Shown one piece after another: positions 1-10,754 of a DNA stretch of 64,000 bases (its first letter is position 1; every line of letters starts with the position of its first letter). Below the pieces are notes generated by a model. It was given only the letters and a program-made list of their open reading frames with translations. It did not search any database and was not told the DNA's origin. The position numbers and the translations under genes were made by a program. The stretch is from positions 18,929,231 to 18,993,230 of the forward strand of contig JASFXZ010000014.1 in assembly GCA_032209605.1 (NCBI GenBank), in the 5' to 3' direction. This stretch comes from Mactromeris polynyma. Its lineage: Eukaryota; Mollusca; Bivalvia; Venerida; Mactridae.

Positions 1-754
1 CCCGAGAATAAGTTTCCTTGTTATTGTAAGTAGCATGACAACAACCTCAATAAACACAGTTATTGTCCGGTGTCATCTTTTCTTGTCAAGTTGTTTACCC
101 ATCTCATTAAAGGTACGCGTGGAGATGTTCTAAATGAACCACCACGGTCGCAGTCTACATTAGATTTTGACACCTCTTTGAAGAAGTCAACCTGTATGAA
201 TAAGGCATTTTCATCTGCGATCACCTGCTTTTCGCATCATATGACTAATGCGCGCTGAATACCATAACTAATAAAAACGTGGTTTTAACACTAATGAATG
301 CTTGATTCTATTTATAACATTGCCTTAAGAAAAGGTTTATTTTTTATGCTGCACAACAAATCTTTACCTTCAAATTGCGGCGACCATCTTTTTTCAGGAT
401 AGTTCCTGTTTACATTTATTGTAGTGTGCTTATTTCCATATGAATTATGTATAAAATGTAAAGTACACATTATATACAGTATTACATTTTGTACTTTTTA
501 TTGTCAATATTATATATAATGCTGCAAATTATTTAAGTAACAGTTATTACATAAAGTTCAAAACAATCATCAAAGCGTTCAAATGTTTTACGTTAAGATG
601 GACCAGAAACATCTTTGAATGAAAAGAACATTTACCGATTAGTTAAAGTACCTTTGATTAGATGAGAAAACGCTATATACATATAAGTTCTTCCGCCTCC
701 AAACTAGTTGACTGCTATACCACTGGTAAGCATCAAGTTAAGAATTTATCCAAC
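1..754. other. Gene-free AT-rich flank
   Basis: No coding exon or recognised repeat could be supported here. The stretch around 340-375 (a short segment ending in acaacaaatc) resembles fragments of a dispersed repeat also seen near 1740-1805 and 44838-44893. Confidence 0.5.
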
Positions 755-3522
755 ATGGTTCACGTTTACATTATTTTGGCTTTAATTACTGCAACACTCG
801 CACAAGAGTCTGTTGGAAGTGAAAATAACTGTGACTATGAATATAAAGTGATAGCAGATATAGGTAAACATGATTTAAAGATCGGAAACTAGAGGCAGAA
901 CTTGCAGGTAAGTTATTATTTTTTTATAAACTGGGTTATAAAAATATAGTTGATCATCCAGTTCAAAGTTATTGCACACTAACAGTCGCAGTATAGAACG
1001 TTAAACGAAACATTTTTTAACGTTCTCGGATGAACTGCTATCTCCACTGGCATAAGGTCACATAGCTGTGTGTGTGTGTGTGCGCGTGCGTCCGCCCGTG
1101 CGCCCGTGCGTCCGTCTCTTAACCTTTCGTGCAAACGACATCTCATTCTTAACCGATTTGTCAATTTTGGCCTTGGGTGGGTCTCTTTCAAAGTTGTTCA
1201 ATTGGTCACAGTCTTACAATTGCATAAGTCAGTGACAGGAGCTTTAACATATTTTAAAATTGAAAACTTTAAAAACTACTTGTCCAGAACCATAAGGCAC
1301 AGCGCTTTCATATCAAGTACGTCACATATGTTGTAGTCCTCTACCAAGATTGTTCATATCATGTCCCTATGGACAATATTGGTCCCGCCCCAGGGGTCAC
1401 ATATTAAATATAGACTTACACATGGACTATGTTCAGAACCATAACGCCACACGCTTTCGTGTTAAGTATGTAACATCGTTTAGTGGTCCACTACCGAGAG
1501 TGTTCAAATCATGTCCCTGTGGTCAAAATTTGTCCTGCCCCAGGGGTCTCATGTTTCAAATAGACTTACAAGGGAATATCTTTCAAAATGTTCTTGACCA
1601 GAACGGAAATGCAGAGCTTTCACATTTGGTATGTATTATTGTCTAGTGATCCTCTACCAAACGGTTCAAATTAGCACCTGTGACTAAAAGATGCCCCACC
1701 CCGGGGTCACATATTTTTGTATAGGGAAAAACTCTTGGAAACCATCTGGAGTGACCAGAAAGCGTAACATCTCGGCATTTTTTTAATTTTGCACAACAAA
1801 TCTTAAAAAATATTTCTTTCAATACTATTACTTAGTGTGTTTTGATAAAAAGAGATAACTATCTACTTTTAACCGATATAGGCGTTGCAAGCAAATCCAA
1901 ATTAAAACAAATTACATGAATACACAACTACATCCGGTCATGAATGTTAATTATCATCATAAACTTTTATTTTCTAGTATTCATTATAGAATTCGAGAAT
2001 ATTCCAATTCTTTAGAATTAGCACCACCACGGACATATATGTCCATGGCACCACTGATTATGGGTATGTCGCGACATTACCATCCATAAAACCTGACAAC
2101 CCATCATATAGTATGGTGTATTTTCAATACGCCATACTTGAACACTATGGAATATAAGTTTATTTCAAAAAGTGTCTTTTATAGAGGCAAATAATTAAAT
2201 ACTGTTCTCGTTTAAAAAAAACTGAATTGTGATTTCTGTTTATGACGAAATAGCTTCTTATTCTCTTGTGAGAAGGGTTTTTACTGAATGCTGACTGGGA
2301 GTAGGTACAGGAGGGGCTGTCCCTAGAATATTGTTAAAATGTTGGTACTTTTATGATTTGGTCGTTCTGTATTTTTTACAAGATGCATTTCTCATGAATG
2401 AGTCGTAACAATTTAGATCCCTAGCCCCCCCCCCCGTTAAAGGAGGGGATAAATCATCCCGTACCTACCCCCACTCGGCGCTGCGCACCTCAAGTGGGGG
2501 GCATTTTTATCATGTTTGACCCCCAAGTCGGGAATTTTTGGATCCGGGCCTGGTAGCAGTAATAGTTCGGCTACTAATACTACCGATACTGCTAAATTCA
2601 AATCGATGTATTTTGAATATCAACATATACATCCTGCATACTAATACACGCCGCAGTGTTCCGGTTCATATTTTTAGGAGATTAGATTATTATTTATTCA
2701 CTTTAGAACTGTAATTGTGTGTGTATCGTTGATAAATTAGCCTGTCTTGTGGGTGTTTTTTCTTGCAAATGTAATATTTATTTCATATCACCTCATACGT
2801 TTTTTGCCACCCAGCGAAGTTACAATTCATACCAGTAGAAAAACTGTTCTACCTTGTTGGAGTACTATTGTTAAGTCAAATTTCATTAAAAGTCAAACTT
2901 CATTGCAGATGCCCTTACCACAATTGATGCGCTCAAATCCGCACTAACCAACATACAGTCCAGTCCTGTTGGATCCACGTACGTACGCTGGGGAAAATCT
3001 ACATGTCCAGTCGGTGCACAGAAAGTCTATGATGGATATGCAGCTGGTTCACATAGTTATCATCCTGGGGGTGGTGCAAATGTTCTTTGTTTGCCAGCAG
3101 ACCCAGTATGGGGTTTGTACCATGACGACACTGCGCACCAATCCACAATAAATGGGGTAGACTACAAAATGGGAAAATGGCTTGATGGTCATGAAGCCTC
3201 GTGTGTGGTTTGTTGGATACCGCGGGCGAGTTCTCTTATGATACCCGCCAGGAACCTATGTTATGACGGATGGAAACTTGAATATAGTGGTTATCTTGCG
3301 AGTACAAGATTGGATGACTTGCGCTCAGAATATATTTGCCTGGATGAACATTATGAATCAAATGATGGACCACAAAATTCTGTGGATAACGGAATGTTTT
3401 TATATCACGTTGAAGCACGCTGCGGTTCGTTGCCATTTGATGTATATCCACATGGTCGTGAAGTAACATGTGCGATGTGTTCATACTCGCCATCATCATC
3501 CAATCATGATCCTAACGTGTAG
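755..3522 (+). CDS. Secreted short-chain collagen C4-like protein (two exons)
   Basis: Exons are 755-863 and 2909-3522. The donor is g|gtaaac and the acceptor ttcattgcag; both borders are phase 1 and rebuild an Asp codon, giving 240 residues ending at TAG 3520-3522. The ATG at 755 is preferred over an upstream in-frame ATG at 662 because it begins a typical signal peptide (about 16 residues, ending ...ITATLA). A short linker follows, then a Cys-rich domain beginning TYVRWGKSTCP and containing GGGANVLCLP, CVVC and CAMC pairs. This domain is the one found in proteins annotated 'short-chain collagen C4-like' in sponges and, in many copies, in bivalves. No Gly-X-Y collagen stretch is present, so the name reflects the C-terminal domain only. 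The product is predicted to be extracellular; its function in molluscs is unknown. Domain and exon phases are seen directly; the family assignment is from memory of the motif. Confidence 0.85.
1065..1112. repeat. TG-rich microsatellite with CG-rich tail
   Basis: A run of tg dinucleotides passes into a cgtgcgtccg-type imperfect repeat inside the first intron of the collagen C4-like gene. Confidence 0.8.
1240..1760. repeat. Diverged ~150-bp tandem repeat, bivalve type
   Basis: Three imperfect units are visible, marked by catgtccctatgg near 1360, catgtccctgtgg near 1510 and a decayed version near 1671. Each is followed by a ccccaggggtc(a/t)ca-type motif and atagacttaca. Units of this kind are common in bivalve genomes. 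The open frame across 1350-1646 is a by-product. Confidence 0.65.
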
Positions 3523-3876
3523 CCAAACTAAACAACAACAGAAGGATGATCAATACGACGAAATGTAACTGGTCCTTTGATCTTTTCCATCAAATAACCC
3601 ACCCCCTTCACTGTTTGTCCTCTTTGATTCTCCTAGTTTTTCCTTATGGTCTACCAGGGATTCATTGCGCCTCTGTTCCCTAATTTATGTACCATTTAGC
3701 CTCCTCGAGTGCCTTATGTTTTATGGATTGTTGTTTTCCCGGAGGTCTGCGTGGGTAGTCACTGTCTTTTGTATGTGGCGTTAACCCTGTAGCAACTTAT
3801 TCTCTCTCTTCTCTAAGATTATCTTGTAAAGTCTCTTGATCTTTTTTTATATCCTTGCAGGTCCAAACCTCGATGG

Positions 3877-3882
3877 AATAAA
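3877..3882 (+). promoter_or_regulatory. Candidate poly(A) signal AATAAA for the collagen C4-like gene
   Basis: This is a canonical hexamer in gatggaataaagat, about 355 bases after the stop codon of the upstream gene, so it would give a 3'UTR of ordinary length. Confidence 0.5.
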
Positions 3883-5830
3883 GATATAAACATCTAATGA
3901 TTTATTCAACTCATAAAACAATCCAATTCTTCTCGAATACACACTTTCTTTGAAAAGGCATTCATTTTCTGCATAATGCACTGATTTACGTCACGCACAT
4001 TAAATGTCTTTATCGGATCATCTCGGCTATTTCTTTCTGATATGTTACGGAAATAGAAAAGTATCACTCATAGACATTTGTTTCTTCATAATTATTGTAT
4101 TCTTTCATTCTGAAATGTTCATATTGCCATGGCAACAAATTTCTAAATTGCAAAACATCCTTAAAATGAGTTCAATTTTTAGATGTTTAAACGTCTTTAT
4201 TTCGACAATTTTCATGTCTGGCTAGATTACATATTTACTTGTTTTGATTATTTAATATAAAAGTTCAACTGGTAGTTTGTTCACCAATCTAGCTTTCTGA
4301 TCCGTTTGAGAAAAAATACTCTTAATGTAATACATATATAAGATGATTAAATATTAAGCTGACAATGATCAAAACGATGAACAATTAAGTTCTTAATTGT
4401 GCAGACTAGTGCTCAAACTAAGCATTGTTTATGTATTACAGATATTAGTTTTTGCTGTTAGCAGACTTAGTGTCACAATTTAGCAAAATATGGAATAGCC
4501 TTAGTTTAATTTCTGTAAGTAGTACATGTATTACACACTAGTATTTACTTATGTTTATCTAATCAGATACAAAAACTAGCATAGCATTGTTTTACTTATA
4601 TCAATTGGATCTACATGCGCTAAATGTATAGTTTCGAGTTTTTAAATGACTCTTAAAATAACGCCTCTCCGGTCATTATCAAGAAAACATAGTGTATTGT
4701 CATAAGTGTACTTTGTACATTGCATAAACTCACAGTGGTATTTTAATACAATTAATGAAGCAATAAATCCATTAACTTACATATTTACCTACTAAGTAGA
4801 ATATCTTGGCGGCCATCTTGGATTTCTCAAAAAAATATCCCTGGACCTTTTTTGCACACGGCACGTTCTCGGGCCTAACGAAATTAATTTATTTGAAGTT
4901 ATTGGCGATATTTTTTTTTATTTCTCATTTTAGACTTTTTTTAGAGGCGAATGCATTTTGACTGTAGCGAGCCAATGTTTTCTTTTAAAATACACGCATT
5001 TGTATATGTGTAACTATACAATTATTGCATTGTAAATAATTTAGTCAGTTCTTGCTTATAAAGCCATAAGGTATGCCTTGAAGATTCTGCCCTTGTTTTC
5101 TTTTGCATTTAGGCAATTTACAACCAGTTAGATGGGGGAGACATTGTCTGTGTGTGTGCAACATTTCAGTAACATTGGACATTGGACAAAGAAGTGGAAA
5201 TTCAATCAGTAATACGCATCAAATGGTGTATGAAAAGGAATTATAGATTTTGTAAGCACAATTACGGAATAAAACAAAGACAGTAGCTGGAATCTTTTGC
5301 TTTAAGTTCGTAGTTTGCCTTAAGCATTGACCAATAAATGACAGTAACAACAGTCGCACTGCTACTCTTGTCAAAGTAAGAGCAATTATCATTATTGTAA
5401 TTATTATACTCGGTACATGTACATAAAAATCATAATAAACACTCGCGTTTTTATGTGTTCATTGTTGCGAGTTTGACCAGCATTTGGTTTAAACCCATTC
5501 GGTATATACAATTTGTCCTACTATAAAGTGATTCCCGCACAATCAGTAGGACAGGTCCATTTAATGTTAACTGACAAAGCAACACTTTACAAATCTTTAA
5601 TTTGACCTGTAAGCACAATGAAAAGAGACATAGTTAGTATAGCACTATGTCTTCTGACGAGGAAATAGAAATACTTGTATGAGCACGGACATAATTATAA
5701 ACCATAATTATTATTATTATTTTTATTATTATTTTTATCATTTGTTGACGGTTCAGGCGTTCTTAAGTCCTCGAATGTATTCATTTGTGAATGAGATCAA
5801 TAAAGAAACAAAAATTCTAATTAAAATAAT
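3883..5830. other. Intergenic AT-rich stretch
   Basis: I see no exon here. It holds a short dispersed-repeat fragment near 4805-4870 (ggcggccatcttgg) and an ATT-rich microsatellite at about 5700-5745. Confidence 0.5.
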
Positions 5831-5833
5831 CAT

Positions 5834-5839
5834 TTTATT
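5834..5839 (-). promoter_or_regulatory. Candidate poly(A) signal of the IkB-like gene
   Basis: TTTATT on the plus strand reads AATAAA on the minus strand, about 570 bases downstream of the IkB-like stop codon and beyond the AU-rich motif. Confidence 0.4.
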
Positions 5840-5960
5840 AATCAAATAAGCATATTGGCATCATAAATAAAAATACTTAACAGACTATAAATAAATGAAT
5901 TTACGAGATTGTATAGAAACCAATATGCACATGTTTTACAATCGTCATATCGCAGTTATA

Positions 5961-5990
5961 ACAAATAAATAAATAAAATAAATAATAAAA
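5961..5990 (-). promoter_or_regulatory. AU-rich element in the probable 3'UTR of the IkB-like gene
   Basis: Read on the minus strand this is a run of overlapping ATTTA pentamers (ATTTATTTATTT type), the class of AU-rich element linked to rapid mRNA decay in immediate-early and inflammatory transcripts. It lies about 420 bases after the stop codon. That it is inside the transcript is inferred from the downstream AATAAA. Confidence 0.45.
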
Positions 5991-6407
5991 AAACCGACTA
6001 GCACTTGTTTAGTTACTCTACGAGACAATTGGTATAATAATATAACGCAGGATTATTGGTTACACAAATTACGCCTTTCGCTCGATTCAGACACATTGGT
6101 GTGTACAGTACATACAAAGATAATGACACTGTGCAACTGGACAACATAATGCAGTAAACAATGTATGAATAGTTTTGTTCAATTACCGAACTCGCTTCGA
6201 ATATAAATAATAATTTTAAATAATTATTTCCTATTAATTATTTATATGAAATTATTTCTGGAAACAGCCGTTTCTTGTCATATTTATCACGTTCACTAGT
6301 CCAGCCACGGACGTCACATCTCTATACTGTCGCTGTTTCGAAGACGCGTGTAAAGATCGGAGTACCGAGACACGTATGCGGGACTTACAAGTCACTAACA
6401 CTCGATT

Positions 6408-7343
6408 CTATTCTGAATCCGTAAATGAGTCGTTCTGTTTCGCTCCAGCCGCTACTAAAGTCGTACACACCCTATCGTGGCCTCGGTCTCTTGCAAAGTC
6501 AAATGGTGTGCTAGCGTCGTATGCACGAGCGTTGATATCACATGACCTATATTTTAACAATGTTTTAACAAGCCTTATATCTCCTCGTATACATGCATCG
6601 TGTAGTACCGTTCTTCCCGCTTTCCCGTCGGCTATGTTTATATCGGCGCCATGTTCTACTAAAGTCTCTACAATGTCAATATGACCGTTCATTGCTGCCA
6701 GATGAAGACACGTATGTCCGGAATAGTTTCGTATCGACCAATCTTGTACCTTTGAGACACATTTCAATGTCCCAATATTGCTTCTAGTACATTTACTCGA
6801 CCCTACAAGACAATCAACTATACTGAGCATACCGTCCCTGCAAGCTATGTGCAAGGCTGTATTACCATCTTTGTCACGTGATTCCACTTCCGCTCCCGCA
6901 ATAAGAAGCATTCGGCACACCTCTGACTGATTCGTTATCGCCGATAAATGTAATGGCGCTTGAAATAATGTATTTTGTACGGATATATATGACGAACTAG
7001 GAGCCTTTGAAATAATTGTCATAGCAACGTGTGGCTGATTTAAAATAATAGCTAAATGCAGCAAACTATCACCATCAGAGTCTACGGTCGTGTCAAAGTC
7101 ATTCCGAAAATCTGCATTTAGAGGCGTGTTTAATTCAGTATCAGTTTGCATGCTTATTACATTAATACTTCTGCACAAATCGTCCATCATGTGACTTCTA
7201 TAGAAGTCATAGCTACGCCTTATGGCTGCTGGTTCCAACACGCGTGCTGTCCGATGCTGAACTTCATGCAGATTGTCTCTGGCAGAATGTTGTGTGTCAC
7301 GCGGCCTCTTGTCTCCCATAGTCATCTTTGTCAGTATAAACAT
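6408..7343 (-). CDS. IkB/cactus-like ankyrin-repeat protein, intronless
   Basis: One open frame of 311 codons. The strongest start context is the third ATG (7319, A at -3 and G at +4); the ATGs at 7325 and 7343 are alternatives. Six ankyrin repeats are visible (numbered from the ATG at 7343): about 90-122 (DSDGDSLLHLAII), 126-156 (QAPLHLSAITNQSEV), 159-190 (DGNTALHIACRDG) followed by a long loop, 208-238 (SGHTCLHLAAMNGHIDIVE), 243-272 and 276-303. The wording matches IkB-alpha/cactus (DGDSxLHLAI, PLHLAVITNQ, NYNGHTCLHLA), so the role is probably to bind NF-kB/Rel dimers. Oddities: there is no DSGxxS phosphodegron in the N-terminal region, no PEST tail (it ends NDSFTDSE), and no intron, although IkB genes are usually split. 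It could act as a stable or nuclear IkB (Bcl-3-like) or be a retrocopy that stayed open. Confidence 0.88.
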   Translation of the reverse strand: MFILTKMTMGDKRPRDTQHSARDNLHEVQHRTARVLEPAAIRRSYDFYRSHMMDDLCRSINVISMQTDTELNTPLNADFRNDFDTTVDSDGDSLLHLAIILNQPHVAMTIISKAPSSSYISVQNTLFQAPLHLSAITNQSEVCRMLLIAGAEVESRDKDGNTALHIACRDGMLSIVDCLVGSSKCTRSNIGTLKCVSKVQDWSIRNYSGHTCLHLAAMNGHIDIVETLVEHGADINIADGKAGRTVLHDACIRGDIRLVKTLLKYRSCDINARAYDASTPFDFARDRGHDRVCTTLVAAGAKQNDSFTDSE

Positions 7344-9037
7344 ACAACTCTGGTATTCTGGTTTACGGTGTAAAATCGTTTAGAGATCTGTAAGAAAAAC
7401 GAACACTAAATTAAATGACTTTTGTTAGAGCATACTAATGTTACGAAACGATTTGTTAAATTCTTCTTTAAGCAAATACAATGAACTTGACCGCCTTTCA
7501 TTTCTAGATTTTTGATAAAAAGATTAAAAAGGTCAAGAGCGATAGTGATGTCAGTGAATAAAGATCACATTTTACAAACAGAACGATCGAACGGCAATTA
7601 ATGTTGTATGGTTATTAACTTACTAATATAATATTTGATTTCTGAATTGACACCCTTAATTAAACTTGAAATCTTCAAAAACTTCAATATGCTTTATAAG
7701 TATGTCATCTGTAACATCTGATATGACATATATAGTAGTCTTGTATATATATATAAACCCGATGTAAATTTTGAAGTCTATAAATAAAAAATCACGTGTT
7801 ATATCTAAAAATATACACAAAATTTTCATTACCAATTTTTAAACATGCGCCATTTCACAATTTTTTAAAAATTCTAGAAATAAATGGCGATCAAATATTT
7901 ACTTTAACAGTAGTTTAACAAAAATAGAAATATTTGAAGGACTTGAACGTTGCATAATTTTATGTAATACAAACATATAGATCTGTATACATGTACATTA
8001 TTGAACATCGTAATATTCCGAAAAGACCCGAGTGGCAACGATCTTTCACGATCACTGATATAATTTGTAGTATCGACGTTATCGAATGTGTAATAATTGT
8101 GTCAATGTGTCTTTTATGTCCCGGTTATATTACAATGATACAGTGATGGATGTTTATAATAAAGTAAATGTGTTTGTTCAGACATACAAACTTCTTGTTG
8201 CCCATGAAAGGGTATTTTTCAATAATGTTGGAAACACCCACATCCGCTTCGGACCCGATGTATGTTCGCTGCTCCCATAATATCCTCCTCTGAGCTGCAA
8301 CAAGTAAGCAATGAAAGGTTGACATACAAAGATGTTGTAAAGGATTTAACTACATGAAAGAAGTTCTTTAGACCAGTAGTTTAGGGGAGTACTGAGCCAA
8401 TCCTGACCCATCAAGAGTTTGCCATTATTAATCAGTCGATGATAGCAACTTTGTAGTTCATAATTACAAGGGTTATATTTAGCTAGTACTCAATTTCGAA
8501 ATCAAAATTTCAATAGATACCTTTAAGAATCAGAGCCTGATCTTGTTCTTTGGCAAGCCTTTTCTTTTCATTCAGCCCAATACTGTTGGCGTCATCCAGA
8601 CTCAAATCATCAGAATCTACTTCATCTGTCAATAGGCATCAATATAGTATAGAAGTCATCAAGATTTTTATAAAATTATGCTTTCACCAAGTATAACAGA
8701 TTGACAAACTAGTCATTGGATCTTAAAATGTCATACCTACAAGTTATTTAGTCTATATATAGTTTACTGAAATACTGGTTGTCCTGATTACCAATGCATT
8801 AAGTTTTCAACCAATGCATTTTGCGTAAAATCTTCGAAAATTGTAGTGAATAATTTCGTACATATTTGTACTATCAGTCAATGTTTGAAGTAAATTGACG
8901 TTACCAGCCATGTTAAATGCCACTTGTTGTGAACAGTGAGAAAACATAACCAAAGTAGATGGCAAAAATAGCGAGAATTGCTGGATATGAATCATTGAAC
9001 AAACGGCGTAAAGCGAAAGTAATCAAACTATTATATA
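7344..9037. other. Intergenic stretch, no supported gene
   Basis: Several ATG-initiated frames of 60-70 codons occur but lack splice support, domain motifs or signal-peptide character. The missing first exon of the Shisa-like gene at 9365 should lie in or near this stretch, but I could not identify it. Confidence 0.45.
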
Positions 9038-9290
9038 CAGTGCAACCTCTCTAAAGCTGCAACAACCTCTCTTCAAAAACTAAATCATTTTTTCCGTAAT
9101 AAAACAAGACTACTAATTTAACTTGTACACATCAACAACCTCTCAACAACAGCCAAATATTGCATCAGCCAAAAGGTATTGCTTACTCTCCTTAAGCATC
9201 GAGCGCTTAAATCACGATACTTTCATGTAACGGTAGTGGAATCAAAGCACTGGGAGCGCAGGTGTTGAGCACTATGGAGAGGTTGCAATC
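9038..9290. mobile_element. pogo/Tigger-type MITE
   Basis: It begins TA|CAGTGCAACCTCTCTAA and ends with the near inverse ggagaggttgcaatc. The inside is unrelated to a transposase. The cagtgcaacctctc terminus and TA target on the left match pogo-like non-autonomous elements. Confidence 0.55.
9178..9262 (+). repeat. Short dispersed repeat, copy 1
   Basis: The segment containing gcatcgagcgctta and tgtaacggtagtggaatcaa recurs at 9688-9765 with scattered substitutions. Copy 1 lies inside the MITE. Confidence 0.6.
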
Positions 9291-9364
9291 TAAATGACTA
9301 TTACAATACTTTGTCCTATGATCCTACATTATGCAAACTTGACTCCACATGTTCTATTGCACAG

Positions 9365-10610
9365 GATGTCAGGCTTATGAAGTTTGTTCAAGAACTCTGT
9401 TTGAAATCACACATTATTGTGAAGATAATGAATACTGTTGCGGAAATGAGAATCTGAAGTGTTGGTAGGGATTATTTCTATATCAGTTATACGATTTAGT
9501 TGGCTGTGTTTAATATTTACTATCATCTACATGGTCATAGTTAAATTGAGAATATTCACATATTACGTTGACAAACATTTACTGCTGTTTAAATTTTAGC
9601 AACAACATTCCTCTGTTTACATATTACCGCAGGAGTGAAAATCGTTATGAATATATAGATTGATATATACAATTTTCTTTCTCCCCTTTAGCATCGGGCG
9701 CTTATTCCGCTACATTTACGTGTAACGGTAGTAGAATCAAAGTGCTGTATGGGAGCGTAACAGTTCCTCAATTAGGTTTTTTCATGATTAAATTTGTATT
9801 GTTCCGTTCATTTATTCTGCAAGGGAGTTATATAGTAATTCAAACCTATACTACCACGACGCGTGTTGACTGGTTCTGTCTCCGAGAAACAGATTGCTTG
9901 TGAAGCAATCCTCATTATTATGAGAAAAAATCTACATGATACAGAGATGACACCCTCACATTAATGCACAGTCGGTTTGGTTATCTCAGTGGGTAGGGCG
10001 CTCGACTGCTAATCTATTGGTCGTGGTTCGTAACCCAGGTGAGGCATAAGTCCTTCCGTGACAATTTGACTGAAGATAATGCATCCAAAGTCATCTGTCC
10101 TCTACATCTGACATGTATGAACTCTGATTTAAGTGGAGAAATTGTCAGTTGCTTGCGTAGGAGAAGGTTAGTACTGGTTGTAACCCAGGAGCCCTGGTTA
10201 GGTCAACTAACTGTCTGTCAAACACATATGACTGAAACATTTTTGCGAAACGGCATAAAACCCAAATCAATTAATAAATAAAGTGATACTTATGCATATA
10301 ATTTGAAAGTCGTCCTTCACATTTCGAGGACAAAAAATAACGTATTTGTACGAGTGCCAAGTAAATAATACGCTTGCATTGTCCTAATGGGCTGTCAACC
10401 TATTGGAAATAAATAAAATATTTATCTATAAATTATCCGACTGTATACGACTTGTTATTGTTTAATTTCAGTAACACTTCACTGTCACAGTATGTTATAG
10501 TGGGTATAGTACTTGGCTGTGTGGCTTTGGTTGTTCTTGGTGTTGGATTGACCATCGTGATTATAAAACATATTCAACTAAAACGTGGAACAGCAATGGT
10601 GATAATATAA
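9365..10610 (+). CDS. Shisa-like/WBP1-VOPP1-type small membrane protein, 5' exon not found
   Basis: Two exons are supported: 9365-9464 (enters phase 1, leaves phase 2; acceptor tattgcacag, donor gtaggg) and 10472-10610 (acceptor tttaatttcag, stop TAA 10608-10610). The first encodes a compact Cys/Tyr-rich ectodomain (CQAYEVC...HYCEDNEYCCGNENLKC) whose last Cys codon is split across the intron to form a CC pair. The second encodes NTSLSQ and one hydrophobic helix (YVIVGIVLGCVALVVL...), then a very short basic tail ending KRGTAMVII. Exon phases are the same as in the complete paralogue at 18025-23806. The proline-rich cytoplasmic tail of that paralogue is missing here. A signal-peptide exon is expected upstream and was not recognised. 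A tRNA-derived SINE sits in the intron. Confidence 0.65.
9688..9765 (+). repeat. Short dispersed repeat, copy 2
   Basis: Matches 9178-9262 (gcatcgggcgctta, tgtaacggtagtagaatcaa, gggagcg). It lies in the intron of the Shisa-like gene. Confidence 0.6.
9976..10282 (+). mobile_element. tRNA-derived SINE with molluscan-type tail
   Basis: The head reads as a tRNA-like pol III promoter: an A-box-like atctcagtgggtagggc and a B-box-like ggttcgtaaccc about 35 bases on. A body of about 190 bases follows, and the end is aaacccaaatcaattaataa, the kind of tail shared by many molluscan SINEs. The 80-codon frame at 10039-10281 is incidental. Confidence 0.75.
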
Positions 10611-10748
10611 TAGGTATTGTTTATATTTGTGTATTACCGGCCCCGTTGCTGTCCCCACTACGCACCAAGACCTTCATGATTGACACACGGATCAGTTTAT
10701 GTCATTTTAATGGGTAGAACTTTTTTTAAGGGATGTAACTCTAGCAAG

Positions 10749-10754
10749 AATAAA
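10749..10754 (+). promoter_or_regulatory. Candidate poly(A) signal AATAAA
   Basis: Lies about 140 bases after the stop of the Shisa-like gene ending at 10610. Confidence 0.4.

Larger units (their letters stand above)
864..2908 (+). other. Intron of the collagen C4-like gene
   Basis: About 2.0 kb bounded by GT at 864 and AG at 2908. It contains a TG/CG microsatellite (about 1065-1112), a diverged ~150-bp bivalve-type tandem repeat (about 1240-1760) and a C/G-rich low-complexity patch at 2420-2550. Confidence 0.75.

Noticed and set aside
6376..6787. Plus-strand frames of 64-102 codons
   Set aside because: They are antisense to the ankyrin gene, whose domain structure is clear.
9976..10045. 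Possible tRNA gene
   Set aside because: Box-like motifs are followed by a SINE body with a molluscan-type tail. The B-box reads ggttcgtaaccc rather than a clean T-loop.
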